A DNA stretch of 64,000 bases, taken from Phialocephala subalpina. Lineage: Eukaryota > Ascomycota > Leotiomycetes > Helotiales > Mollisiaceae. Both the position numbers and the translations under genes were made by a program. Below the pieces are notes generated by a model. That model searched no databases. It was not told the origin of the DNA and saw only the letters and a list, made by a program, of their open reading frames with translations. Shown here one piece after another: positions 1-12,264 of this stretch. Each line of letters opens with the position of its first letter. The first letter of the stretch is position 1. The stretch covers positions 378,793-442,792 of the forward strand of contig FJOG01000001.1 in the NCBI GenBank assembly GCA_900073065.1, read 5' to 3'.

Positions 1-840
1 TCTATCATCCAACCTCTCGCGATCACTTAATCTATCCAATTCCCTGGCATCGACTCCTAGAAATTCAAGCAAGATAAGAAGACGATCATGGAAAGTGTCA
101 TCACGGGTGCAGGAACGTGCGCCGTCGAGAATCCATGACAGGCCGCGGAAACGGTCGCGGATGCTGTAGGGGTCGGAGTAGACGCGAGAGGTGAGGTCGT
201 AGGCTGTGAGGATGCGGTCTAGGGTGCTGTCTTCGCGATATCAGTTTGGCATCAAGAGCAAGAGGAAAAGAGGAGGGAAAGGTGGGGAAGGGAACATATT
301 ATCAAGTTTCCCAAACCAATCGATACGTCTTGGGATCTCGAAATCCCGCGGATAGTGCCCAGTCTCAGGTCCGCTATCGATGACTTTTGGATGAACCTCT
401 GCGACGGCAGCATAGATGCTAACGAGACTGTTCGCGAGTTGGACGGCGAGGTTTTGTCTGAAACTTGTCAGTGCCAGATCATGCAGAGCAAACAGAGAAG
501 CAGGCAAGGACATACCTACGAACAAAATCAGTCACGATCCCCTCTTCAACTCTTCTTTCATCGCCCGTCAATCCGGTAAGACGTCTCAATGGAGCAGTTC
601 TCAAATCAGCATTTCGAGAATACCAGTCCGAACCTAGGAGAGAGCTGATAGTAGCATCGAGAATGTCCTGGAAATCCTCAGCACGGATGTAGCGATCGCG
701 ACCCAGTCCAACCATTTCGTCGTCAGAGTTGGGACCGAGGTGATAGAATAGAAATCTGGAGATGTAGGGATGGAGTTGAGTTGCTCTGGCGAAGAGAGGG
801 TTAACGTTGTCGCAAGGGAGCTGCGCTACCTCCGGCGGTC
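1..840 (-). CDS. Partial uncharacterised protein, 3' end outside window
   Basis: I do not recognise this family. On the minus strand a coding exon reads from about 840 down to 519 (residues such as LPCDNVNPLFARATQ and RAEDFQDILDATISS). A GTATGT donor and a TTTCAG acceptor then remove about 60 nt, and the frame continues as QNLAVQLANSLVSIYAAVAEV. A second intron, with a weak GTTCCC donor near 280 and an acceptor near 223, leads into a last visible exon containing ILTAYDLTSRVYSDPYSIRD that runs off the left edge. The 5' end is unresolved: an acceptor CTTCAG near 865 implies at least one more upstream exon, possibly as far up as the ATG at 1563. Composition is that of a soluble alpha-helical protein, with no signal peptide or membrane segment in view. 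No function is assigned. Confidence 0.5.
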
Positions 841-1227
841 GTGGATGAGCTGTGTTATAGAGGGACTGTCTGAAGGAGCGGGATTATCTTGGGAAGGAGG
901 GCGTGTACGATTACGTTGATTATCGTGTTTGGAGAATGTGCGGTTATTTGGAGTGTTATTGGAGCGACTAACGAATCGAAGAGGTTGGCCACCGAGACCA
1001 GGGGGCAAACAGCAGAGGGTAAGGAGGAAATGGTGGCGGTAGCTCTAGCGAGATAAGATTTTCCTTTCCTGTATATTCGATTATCTGGATAGGAGATGAT
1101 AGAATGGAGACTATGTTGTTGAGTCGCAAGGGTGGTATGTAAGGTTCTCGAATGACGAAATTAGGAATTTGCCCAAGGCTGAGAGGTCACCGGGAAAGGA
1201 TGGTAGGAGGTGACGGTCAGATGAGAG

Positions 1228-1563
1228 TTATAGAAGACGGCGAGAATGCTGCCGCGAAAGGACAGCAGGTAGCGGCCGTGAAATGAGAGATGTCGGTCGT
1301 TCGAGATCGCCGAGCTGGTGGAGGTAGAAATTACGGTAAAAAAGCTCAGAATCAAGTCCACGTCCGAGTCCGAGCCCAAGAAGCCGTGCTCTAGATAAAA
1401 GAGGAAGATGAGGAGCGACGAGAACCTGGTCAATGATGTTTTGTTGTGCTATGTATGGTACTGACGGAGGAGGAGAGACTTCGTATACCACGTACCGCGG
1501 TCTGAGTCGCGTCGTTCTCCTCTTTCGCTGAGAGTTGCAACAAAAGAATTTGAGGCCACACAT
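1228..1563 (-). CDS. Possible first exon(s) of the gene at the left edge
   Basis: An open frame starts with ATG at 1563 and has a cysteine-rich basic beginning (MCGLKFFCC, then SQRKRRTTRLRPR). This kind of N-terminus is seen in small fungal proteins that may be acylated. It could be the 5' end of the gene whose later exons lie at 1-840, but I could not fix the connecting splice sites, and the C-terminal half of the frame looks non-coding. Treat it as a candidate exon only. Confidence 0.2.
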   Translation of the reverse strand: MCGLKFFCCNSQRKRRTTRLRPRYVVYEVSPPPSVPYIAQQNIIDQVLVAPHLPLLSRARLLGLGLGRGLDSELFYRNFYLHQLGDLERPTSLISRPLPAVLSRQHSRRLL

Positions 1564-2600
1564 TCAGACTAAGTGAAGCTCGCGCGAGTGGAAGGCCAAA
1601 CGCCTGTTATGTAGCGAGCCTTTATAGACCAGGGCCTAGTTTGCTTTACCCGCAAGCTGCGGACAACCTTTGGATCTGCCGTAAAGGACTTTGCTAGGAC
1701 TTTGCTGGCACTTTGGTGGTTTCCGTGGGTTCGTCAGAGCCTTGCTGACAGCTCATCAACGGGTGGATGAGTTCTTACTTTGCTACTCGGAATCCTTGAT
1801 TGTGAGCTGAGAGCTGACATGTAGAACGTCCATCTGCGGGTAGATGCAGCATGTTTGGTTGTCACGAAACGACAAACTACGTTGAGAACGACGAGGCTGG
1901 CTTGCCACGCCCATGAAATACAGCGGGGCAAGGTTTCCGTTGAGTTTGCCCGAGGATAGCAGCCATGGTCGAGGAAGCCATGGCACCGGATGCTACCACG
2001 GGACAAATTTCATCATACTCGACCAACAGACTAGGCAGAAGCACCATTTTTGGGTGAGATCCGTCACTCAATCTGCAAGACACGATATCTTCATGCGTGG
2101 GCATATCTTGACAAAGGCTTGCTTACGATTTGCTTGGGATGTTGTCAAGATTTTGAATGCTAACGAGATCCATGCCATCGATGTCAGAGTAAAATGAAAC
2201 TAACAGGGACGGAAAGCATTCAACATAGGAATACGCTGGAGTGAGAACTTCTCTAAGCCATGAGCAACACGCAAAATATCAAGTCGAAGCTCGAAGGCTG
2301 ACTTTGGACGCTGACGGGTCCAACGTAGTGTCCACCTCTAATCACATATAAGCATCTTCAAGATGACGCCAATCCTACAGTTCCGACACCCTCACACCAT
2401 CGATTGGCGTGAAATGAACACGTTGCTGAATGCTAGCAAACTCTCAAACCAAGGCTGACTGTAGATATGTTGTACAGGTCGTGCAGAAGTTGCTGGATAA
2501 GTCGATACACAATGGGTTGGACGGCCAAACATGCTCATGATCGGGGTCTTTAGCGTTGCTTCCGGGTAAAAACTTGGTGGCAACCCTGGCACGACACAAA
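1564..2600. other. Intergenic stretch, nothing recognised
   Basis: About 1 kb between the left-edge gene and the 3' end of APN1. Open frames on both strands overlap each other with no conserved motif, so I see no gene here. No tRNA-like A/B box pair was noticed. Confidence 0.5.
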
Positions 2601-4191
2601 TCAATGACTGCAGCCGCCCTCGCTGCCATCTTCTTCTCCATCATCCGCTTTCTTTGCTTTCGTCTTCTTCTTTGGCGACGTCTTCTTGAACATAGTGTCG
2701 AGAGTTTTCTGCTTTTTCTTATCCACCTGGCCCTGGAATTTCTTCCGCTCCTCGGCACCGATGTCCTGTAGACGCTGTTCTTCTTCCTGAAAGTCTTTGG
2801 TGCCTGCATCAGCACCCACGAGACTCTCGAGTAATTTGATCTCGGCAGCCCAAACGCCCTTATCTTCGACTGACTTGCCATCTGCTCCTTTCTTGTCGAT
2901 GGGTGTCTCTAATACCATCGGAAGATCCTGGAAGGGGGAAAAGTTGACCACATTGTGAAATGCTCTCAGGCCGAGGAATCCAGTGCCGATGTTTGCGTGT
3001 AGGTCTCGGTTAGAAGACAAGGGTGTCTTGCTGTCGTTCAGGTGGAGAGCCTTGAGGTATGACATGCCAACGATTTCGGAGAAGCTGTCCATCGTCTTCT
3101 TGAATGCTTCTGGAGACCGCAGGTCGTATCCTGCAGCGAAAGAATGACATGTGTCAATGCAAACACCCACACGAGACTTGTCCTCAACAAGAGCAATGAT
3201 ATCGCGCAGGTCCTCCCACGTTGAGCCAATTATATTGCCAGCACCTGCCATATTCTCGAGTACTGTGACTACTGTCCTGGTGGCCTTGTGTGCCTTGTTG
3301 AGCTGTGCAGCGATGCGAGCGATTGCCTCCGGACGAGGATTTCCTCCGCTGCTTCCAGGATGAAAATTATATAGCTTAATACTAAGAGTCTCGCAACGCT
3401 GCAGATCATCCAGAAAACAGTTATATGCCTGATCAGCTTTCTCAGGATCTGGTTGAGCAAGATTCACAAGATACGAGCCATGTGGGAGGACGTGTTTCGC
3501 GGCATCGTATTTGTGCTCCAAACAGAAGGCTTTGAATTGGTCTCGGGCTTCGGGTGCGAGGGGAGGACTCGTCCATTTTCGTTGGGACTTAAGGAACAGG
3601 GCGAAGGCATTTCCTCCGATGTGCAAAGAATTATTAATAGAGTTCTGTACACCTGTGAACTCGTCAGTGAATATCCTGTGATGACTTGATAGGAGCAAAC
3701 ATGCCTCCGGAAGCAGACACATGAGCACCGATGTGCATGGCATGTTTCAACGTCCCAATCGCAGTTCGTGCTGCTAACGGCATAGCTTCGGCTTCCTTCT
3801 CTTCCTTGGTCTTGCGCTTCTTGGTAACTTTCTTCTCTTCTGCGTCTGCCCCCTCGTTCTCGTCGTCCTCTGCCTTCGCTTTGCGTTTCGCAGCCTTGGG
3901 TTTCGGCTTCTCTTCGACTACGACCTTCGACTTGACTCTATTGATCTTGAGCTTTGCTGATGATTTCTTTGGGGACTCGATGAGCTCTTCCTCAGATTCG
4001 GATTCCTCTTTGTAGACTTGCTTGGTGGCTCTGGACGTTCTGGTGCCGGGAGACTTGGTGGATATCGCGACAACTTCTGTTTCCTCAACCTTCATGGCTT
4101 TTCGACTCTTCCTCGGCGTTGTGGATGGTGTTGCAATTGCGGGGTCCTCTAATGCTGGGTCGTCCGACTGTTTAGTCGCTCTGCGAGGCAT
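2601..4191 (-). CDS. APN1: Endonuclease IV / AP endonuclease Apn1, two exons
   Basis: Class II apurinic/apyrimidinic endonuclease that cuts 5' to abasic sites in base excision repair, expected in nucleus and mitochondria. Exons are 4191-3705 and 3652-2601, giving 512 aa. A lysine/glutamate-rich, NLS-like N-terminal extension of about 150 aa precedes the TIM-barrel core. Core motifs carrying the zinc ligands are all visible: HIGAHVSASGG, NFHPGS, VLENMAGAGN, CIDTCHSFAAGYD, LHLNDSK, DLHANIGTG and LETP. A basic tail rich in KKK follows. The intron is GC-AG (donor GCATGT, acceptor TTCACAG, 52 nt). Splicing there rebuilds the invariant SGGVQNS stretch, and no GT donor in the region does so. The start is the first ATG of the exon. 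The gene is long for the family because of both charged extensions, as in other filamentous fungi. Confidence 0.93.
3653..3704 (-). other. GC-AG intron of APN1
   Basis: The donor reads GGAG/GCATGT and the acceptor TTCACAG/GTG. The 52-nt length fits fungal introns. Frame and the endonuclease IV HVSAxGG motif are restored only by this pair. Confidence 0.8.
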
Positions 4192-5297
4192 TTTGATGGT
4201 TCAATCAATGGCTGTTGAGAGTCTTGGTCGTGAGGGAATAGGAGTCAATGAAGCTCGAGACGCGACCGGTCGCGTCCAGAGTTGCTTTCAAATCGTGCGC
4301 ACGTGACACTGACCACCCCTTTTCTTTCCGAGATTTGGCAAGCCGTCTCTCGTTCTGCTACTTTGTATACTTTTGTCAGCTTGTCGATTCATTCTTCTTC
4401 GGCCTCAACAAATGGCTCTCGGCTCAAGTACCATGCAATCCTCTAAAGAGGAAGTCTTGAATTAGTTGGCCCGAGGATCACACATGAACTCGATGTCATT
4501 GTCCCAACACAGCACGTATATACTTGCAATCATCTCAAAATCATTCGCAACACAGAGTTTGTTGTTCCCCAATCTCCAACGAATTACTCAAACAACTTAT
4601 CCTCGTCGTTTGGTTTCAATTGAATCCAGTTCCACTTTGGCAGGAAAGCTTCACTTGCTGCATTCCCATCCTGCAACAGTAAAGCAAAGATAGCAATATC
4701 TGCAGCTACTGTATTCAAAACAGGAGCATCTGTATGCCAACCAGAGTCGTTCCGAGAGCTCCGACAAGTGTACGCCATTTAAATCGTTGTATCTAGGTTG
4801 CCGATGTCGCTTTCTCAGCATCCAATTTTGTCGTTGATATTTGTCCACGATTCGTCAACTAAAATGCATGCCATGGCTAGTGCAAACGGTCGATCACCAA
4901 CGGGCTGAAGTCTATGGCAAAATGGCCTCACGATAGTCAATCAGAGTGGCCTGATAGCTTACTAGACTTTCTCTCGCTACGGAGAAATCCCAATTGCAGG
5001 GTTGAGTTTGAGCTTGGTGGGGGGTGCTAAGAGCTACCCCTCCTTTCACAAGCTTATAAGAATTGCCCCCTCTCGACTTCTTGTCTTTTCCTCCTCAACG
5101 ATTTCTTACGACAACAATTGCAAATCAAATATCGAAGTTTGTATCACCGTTCTTGGCCATGGGCATACAGCTGACTCAATTGCACAACCGCAGAACATCC
5201 AGTTCAAAGTACTCCTCTCTAGGAAGGAGTCATGATGTCCAAGCAATGGGATTATCCCTGAGAGGATCAAGGTATTTCACATATACGTAACAGTATT
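4192..5297. other. Intergenic region, APN1 promoter and THI4 promoter/leader
   Basis: APN1 and THI4 are divergent, so this 1.1-kb stretch holds both promoters. No coding frame with a recognisable motif is present. The THI4 transcript probably starts in its last few hundred bases, because the riboswitch begins at about 5298. A GTATTT at about 5273 could serve as a 5' splice donor for a leader intron. Confidence 0.45.
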
Positions 5298-5453
5298 GCA
5301 TGAACCGGTGTTCGAATTCCAGCGTCATCACTGCCATTCATCCACCATCTGTTTCTACAGATGAGATGTCCGGCCTGGTGACACATGCTGGGTTCGTTCT
5401 GAGATCATACGGTCGAAACTTGATCTGGATAATACCAGCGAAAGGATCCATGC
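5298..5453 (+). promoter_or_regulatory. TPP (THI element) riboswitch in the THI4 leader
   Basis: The conserved TPP aptamer core is readable: CTGAGA at 5399-5404, the P4/P5 strand TTGATCTGGATAAT, and the AATACCAGCGAAAGG pyrophosphate-side segment at 5430-5445. P1 can form between GCATG (5298-5302) and CATGC (5449-5453). P2 forms between ACCG (5303-5306) and CGGT (5410-5413). P5 forms between CTGG and CCAG. Between P2 and CTGAGA lies a long extended P3 arm in which CGAAT-CCAGC pairs with GCTGG-GTTCG, leaving a large distal loop. Extended P3 arms are typical of fungal TPP riboswitches, which sit in leader introns of thiamine genes and control splicing. Position directly upstream of THI4 fits feedback by thiamine pyrophosphate. 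The splice sites controlled here were not resolved. Confidence 0.88.
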
Positions 5454-5494
5454 CTTCTCCATCCCCATCCACGTACAGCTCTAACCCAGTTTAG
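5300..5494 (+). CDS. Upstream ORF (64 codons) overlapping the THI4 riboswitch
   Basis: An ATG embedded in the riboswitch P1 strand at 5300 opens a 64-codon frame. It runs through the whole aptamer and ends with TAG at 5492-5494, 31 nt before the THI4 ATG. A second ATG in the same frame lies in the 3' P1 strand at 5450. If the leader is retained unspliced, ribosomes would meet this frame before THI4, so it is most likely regulatory and not a functional peptide. Whether it is translated depends on leader splicing, which I cannot determine. Confidence 0.4.
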   Translation: MNRCSNSSVITAIHPPSVSTDEMSGLVTHAGFVLRSYGRNLIWIIPAKGSMPSPSPSTYSSNPV

Positions 5495-5507
5495 GTTCAA
5501 TCCTTGA

Positions 5508-6567
<1,060 letters not shown>

Positions 6568-8479
6568 TCTTTTTTCTCTCCATCGTGGTCGTGAGGCGAT
6601 CAAGGGAACGAAGCACAAACAAGGCAACGATATGAGGAAGATGGAAGTCGGGCTCGAGTAGTCTCGCAGACAAGATAGTAGATACAATGAATTCAACGCT
6701 CATTACCTGTCAATTAAGTCGTATCTCTTGTCACTCTGCACCAAGACAATCTCAAACGTGAACAACGTGACTTTAAAATCTCATCAACCACCATCAACCA
6801 AGAGAATACCTACACCATTGGCAGCACTTACGAACGTTAAGTCGCTGTCCTATCATATGGCTGCAAGGAGAATGTCTCGGTCAGGCTGCAAGTGAGGCTG
6901 AACTTGTACAACCACGAAAAGCAAATTTGATTGACTTCAAGATGCATCGCTGTTTTCTTGAGGAAAGACATCATTACTCCTCCTGTGATATCGGAAATAG
7001 CAGCATCAAATGCTGATTTGCCTACTAGCAGCTCAAGTAAAGATCTAGACCATATTGCTATCGATCAATTTCCGGCTCCGGTTCGCAAGGTTACCGTAGC
7101 TCAGGCTGTGTCAGTAGGAAGGATGAAGTAGGAGAGGAAGTTATACTAGCTTGATTAAGAATGAGTGTAAAACGTGGTTTTTATCATCTTTACTCGCCTG
7201 AACTTGACTTCTTGAAATCTCTTCTTGGATGATTTTAATTAGTTGGCAGAATAAGGCGATGGCCTGATCTGAGTCAATCGTCAAACCTGAGTCTGAAATG
7301 ACTGGGTATGTCCGTGAACAAGACGGCCAATCAACACGTTCCAAGCGTCATTTCTGGGATGGTGAGCTGAGTGGCCCGGTGCTATGTACTGACGTCAACG
7401 TATGGTGTGGTGGATCAAGTGTGTCTTGCTCGTAAGTACTGGAGGCGAAAATAAGGCGATGACTGCAGGGAAAGAAAAGATGAGCCAGCTTTCAAATGAC
7501 AACAGATCGAATCAGAGACAATTCCTTCCTTGTAGTAATCTTCGCCAATTCGCGGAACTAATTGCGTGCCAAACGTTCTTCTTCATATATGAAATGCTGA
7601 GTTAAGCAAGTATCAAGGTAATATTACTTGTAATTTGAAGAGAAATAATCGATGAAGATGAGAAAAGAAGGAAGACCCTACAGAACCACTCGTAAGAAGA
7701 GCCCTCCTTCTATGGCCACAGTTTTTCTGATCAAGCGGCAGCTCCGGAAGGTCTAAATGCAAGGTTTGCAGGGCTTAAAATTGCTTGACAAGGGCCACCG
7801 AAAGTAACACTCTCCAGATTGCTTGAGGAGCCAACTACAAAGCCCGAAAATACCCACTCTAAGGCCCTATAGTACATTACTAGGGATTTGAGACTACGTC
7901 AATGGGGGTAAACATGTCTCCGTAGACATTCCGAAAGATAAGGGCCCTTACAAGTGCTTAGAAGCTTCTCGCTTAGCTGCGGATTTGAAAAATAAAATTT
8001 CTTTATAGTCGCCAACAAAATCGGCTTCCTCTCGCACTCACAAATTGGGATAATTTGGTCCTCGCTTATCTTACCAATGATTTGGCAGCATTAATGAGCA
8101 CCTTTGGACCAGCAGAATACGGGATCTCATCACGTGCCTACTGATATATCTTAGGTAATTCTCTCGCAACTTCCTATTTTGAGATATAAGGAGTTAAAGA
8201 AGGAGTCTAGTATTCCTACTCTTAGCTTCTAAAGCGTCGCGTTATCGCAAATACTCGCTGAGTCACGTGAGAATGTCTGACTGAGTTATACATTGCTTAG
8301 TAATGCCTACCTCATAGGCGAGATAAGCGCGAGCCTCATCGTTGAAATTGGTGGTGCTGGGTGCCTAATGCGCAGGAAGCTTTCCTCTTCATTTACCAAC
8401 TATCCCGTATCGACGGACGGCTGCATCTATTCTCTCCAGCTACTAAACCAAGGTGTGTTTGGACGGCCTTGGTATAATA
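6568..8479. other. Intergenic, becoming AT-rich towards the HET gene
   Basis: No frame here has a recognisable motif. From about 7.6 kb onward the sequence becomes richer in A/T and shows many TA steps, consistent with the edge of an accessory island. One arm of a diverged inverted repeat lies at 8006-8041. Confidence 0.45.
8006..8041 (+). repeat. Left arm of diverged inverted repeat flanking the HET gene
   Basis: This 36-nt segment matches the reverse complement of 12265-12300 at 30 of 36 positions, with a 16-nt perfect core (AAATCGGCTTCCTCTC). Five of the six differences are transitions. The HET/NB/TPR gene lies between the two arms. Confidence 0.5.
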
Positions 8480-11400
8480 ATGCGTCTTCTGCAACTTGAA
8501 AGCTCCGGCGACTTCAGCCTTACCGAGGATTATACCGAACATGTTCCGCTATACGCGATACTCTCTCATACTTGGGGAAAGGATACAGAGGAAGTCACCT
8601 TTGACGACTTTAGAGCAGGAACTTACATAGGCAAGACTGGATATAGAAAGATTCAGTTCTGCGTCGAACAAGCTGCAAGAGATGGATTACAGTACTTTTG
8701 GGTAGACTCATGTTGCATTAACAAATCCAATCATGCAGAGCTTTCAGAGGCTATTAATTCCATGTTTAGCTGGTATCGGGATGCGGCCAAATGCTACGTC
8801 TACCTCTCTGATGTCTCTACACGAAGTAATACAAACGAGTCGTTCTCTCGGTCCTTATGGAAATCAGAATTCCGGTATAGTAGATGGTTTACTAGAGCCT
8901 GGACGCTTCAAGAGCTTATTGCCCCACACTCAGTCGAATTCTTCTCTCGGGAGGGCGAACGATTAGGCGACAAGAGATCGCTAGAACCATCACTTCACGA
9001 CATCACAGGCATCCCGGTGGAAGTCCTTCGAGGAAATCCTCTCACCCAATTCTCTGTTGAAGAGCGGATGCTATGGGCAGCAGAACGCACGGCCAAACGT
9101 AAAGAAGATGAGGCGTACTGTCTATTAGGAATCTTCGGCCTACACATGCCGCTTATTTATGGCGAGGGGAGAGAGAATGCGTTTATGCGGCTAGAGGAGG
9201 AGATCGGCAAACGTTCCAAAGGTGAGTCCAGTAAAGTGAATAACGAATCATCGAGTTGATGAAGCTATGAGTATAGTTTACTAATATCGAATACGGCTAA
9301 CATACTTGATTCTGGTGCAGGCGCTAATATACATGGCAACGTACACTGGATAGTGCCTCGGGCTGTCAATAGCTTATTTACTGGGCGTTCTGATCTACTA
9401 TCCCGAATACAGAAGGCTTTAGAGATTAAATGTATATTCGCAACCACAAAGCAGAGGAGGTTCGTGATTACAGGACTAGGCGGACAAGGGAAGAGCGAAA
9501 TATGTTTACAAGTGGCGAGCTCAATGAAACAGCAGTACGTCCTTACTATGGCCTTTGAAGCTTTATATGATATCTTAGCTTACACTATAGGTTCTGGGGA
9601 GTGTTTTGGGTCGACGTCGATATGCCTTCTACCGCTAAGAAGGATTTTGTCGCTGTTGCAAAGCTGCTTGGCCACTCAGTCGAGAGCGTTCCCGAAGCAC
9701 TTCAAGTTCTTGCAACTACGCGTCAAAGCTGGCTCCTTATTCTTGATAATGCGGACGATCCGGAGTTTGATTACCAAACATATTTCCCCTCTGGGACTCA
9801 CGGTGCCGTTCTCATGACATCTAGCGTTGCCGAATGTAGGGGTTATAGTCTAGACGCATTCGAAGCACTAGGGGGCCTTAAAGAGCAGGATTCAAAAGGA
9901 CTCCTACTTAAAGCAGCCGGATTGTCTCCAGAATTATGGCTATCTTATGATAATCAAGCCAAAGAAGTGGTCCGCCTCTTAGGATCGCACACGCTTGCCC
10001 TGATACAGGCTGGGGCTTATATTAGTCAGGGCCACTGCCAATTACACCAGTACCCTGAGGTATATCGACGGCAGCGAACGCGGCTTTTGAAATATCGACC
10101 TAAGCAGGTCCAATCGAGGTATTGCGATGTTTACACAACCTTTGAAGCCTCAGCAAATGTCTTGGAACAGTCCCAAAGCGAGTCTGCAAAAGACGCTTTA
10201 CGTTTACTACAGATCCTGTCAATGCTAGACTCTAACGTGCTTACTTTTCAAGTTTTCGAGGAGGCGTGGAAGGGTTGCAAAGAGATCTCACGGGCTAGCA
10301 GTATCAAGGCCAGAGGTATCGATGAATTCTCCCAAGATCACGTCTCGCATTTACCGCGTTTTATGATTCCAGAGGACGACGCATGGGATTCTTTTCGTCT
10401 TACACAAGCCGGTTCTCAACTTGAATCACATTTCTTAGTTACTCGACATAGCTTGGACGGGTACCAAGGATGGTCGATGCACCCGCTGACTCACGCTTGG
10501 GCCAAGGATCGACAGGACTCAGAGAGTCAAGGTATAGCATGGATTGCAGCGGGTTGTGTTCTTGGGTTTTCTCTCTCAAATACTCGCATGTGGCAGACAC
10601 AAGGGAGACGTCTACTTCCGCATGTCTTGTCTTATTTGGATATAAAGGTCAATAAGGCATTCGGGTTGGCAGCGAAATCAGTCGTCACTCCGCTTTTTCT
10701 CAAGTGCGGCAGGGCGCTATTGGATATGCGGCAAGACTCTAGACTTGGTCAATTGATACAAGACACGTTGCTCGAGCTTGGACAGAACCCCAGAGAGCTA
10801 TCCGAAGAGTTCTTGCCGCTATATGACCTCCAAGCAAGAAACTTAATGAGTCTCGGAAGGAATAAGGAGGCCGTGGTGCTACTTAATAAGGCAGTCAAGA
10901 TGCGCGAGATAACGCTAGCGGAGGACCACCCGGATCGGCTCACATCGCAGCATACACTTGCTCGTGCTTATTGGGCAAACGGGCAGGTCGCGGAGGCAGT
11001 CGCGTTGCTCGAGCATGTGATCCAGATCCGCGAGAAGACACTAGCAGAGGACCACCCGGATCGATTAGACTCGCAGCACGTACTCGCTCAAGTGTACAGC
11101 GCGAGCGGGCAAATCAAAGAGTCCGTTAAGCTACTTAAGCAAGAGATCAAGATTCGCGAAGTTACGTTAGCTATAGACCACCCGGATCGGTTACACTCGC
11201 AGCACGAACTCGCTATAGCGTATAGGGCGAACGGGCAAGTCGAGGAAAGCGTTGCGCTGCTCAAGCAGGTCGTCGCGATCCGTACAACGACGCTAGCGGA
11301 GACGCACCCGGACCGGCTAGCCTCGCAGCACGCACTCGCTGGAGCTTACTAGGCTAATGGTCAAGTGAAAGAAGCTCTCGCGCTGCTCGAGCAAGTAGTT

Positions 11401-11625
11401 AAGATCCGTACAACGACGCTAGCGGAGACGCACCCGGACCGGCTAGCCTCGCAGCACGAACTCGCTAGAGTGTACAGGGCCAACGGGCAGATCGAGGAGG
11501 CCGTCGCACTGCTCGAGCAAGTCGTCGAGATCAAAAGGACGACGCTCGCAGAGACGCACCCGAGCCGGCTAGTATCGGAGGACACACTTTCTTACTTTTT
11601 ACAACAACTTAATTCCCAATCATAG
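8480..11625 (+). pseudogene. HET-NB-ARC-TPR NLR with premature TAG in the repeat array
   Basis: A fungal NOD-like receptor of the heterokaryon-incompatibility/allorecognition type. Exons are 8480-9221, 9321-9534 and 9591-11352 (frame continues to 11625). The HET domain (about residues 1-235) shows YAILSHTWG, FWVDSCCINKS, RWFTRAWTLQELIAP and MPLIYGEG. The NB-ARC has Walker A GLGGQGKS near residue 300, FWGVFWVDVD after the second intron, and Walker B LLILDNADD near 368. From about residue 728 come six 42-aa TPR units of the LAEDHPDRL-SQH-LA-YxANGQ type. Unit five carries TAG at 11350-11352 where sister units have Trp, Ser or Arg codons; TGG to TAG is a TpG to TpA change, as RIP produces. The frame stays open after the stop for two more units. 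The product is either a 905-aa receptor lacking about 90 residues, or a variant with readthrough. Neighbours give no operon-like context. Confidence 0.85.
10860..11625 (+). repeat. 126-bp tandem repeats encoding TPR units
   Basis: Repeats of 42 codons recur with strong nucleotide conservation. The last units share long identical stretches spaced exactly 126 nt apart, for example the block starting CGTACAACGACGCTAGCGG at 11280 and again at 11406. High identity between units inside one gene suggests recent unit exchange, as reported for repeat domains of fungal NLRs. Copy number may vary between strains and may be collapsed in short-read assemblies. Confidence 0.8.
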
Positions 11626-12264
11626 CAGTAGTTGTGACAGCTCAAGACCATAGACTGGACTAGGTGAAGAGAATGATTGATATTGCTGAACTACTTAGAA
11701 TCTAAGGTAAAGAAAAAAGAGAGAAAGAGAGAGTTGAACTGTTTACCTATATAGCCTGAAACTATCCGTCTGAGGCCCCCAAGGCCCTAGCCCCTGACCC
11801 GTTCCGTCACATGTTCACCGGAGCCGTGACGTAGTTGCTTGCCAAAACAGCTGGGGCAGAAGACTTTTGTAGGCTTTCACGGCTATTTCTTTAGATTTTA
11901 TATTATTTTAATGACTTCAAAGAGGGGCTTGGGGGAGGTGAACTTTATATACTAGTTGGGTGACTTCCGAGACGTTTGATTACTTAGCTTAGAATATTCT
12001 AGAAGTTTCACTTTTACTCTTTTAGCCACTTAGTTTTAACACTTACTAGATAGTAATTACTTCGTGTGAATGTAAGCTAAGATATACATTATGAGCTATA
12101 CAGCTAAGAAATAGCGGGAGCATGTACGGGTACGGAATAGCCCAAGAAGGGGGTATTGTGAAAACGACTTGTCGCACGCTAATAACCTTATATAGCGTCT
12201 AGCCTCTTCTGATAAGGTTCTTGTAGGTATCTCTATCTAGCGGGCGGGGTTGAAACTTTTACAG

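Noticed and set aside
6931..7131. 66-codon plus-strand frame after THI4
   Set aside because: It is isolated, without splice partners or motifs; the length is expected by chance.
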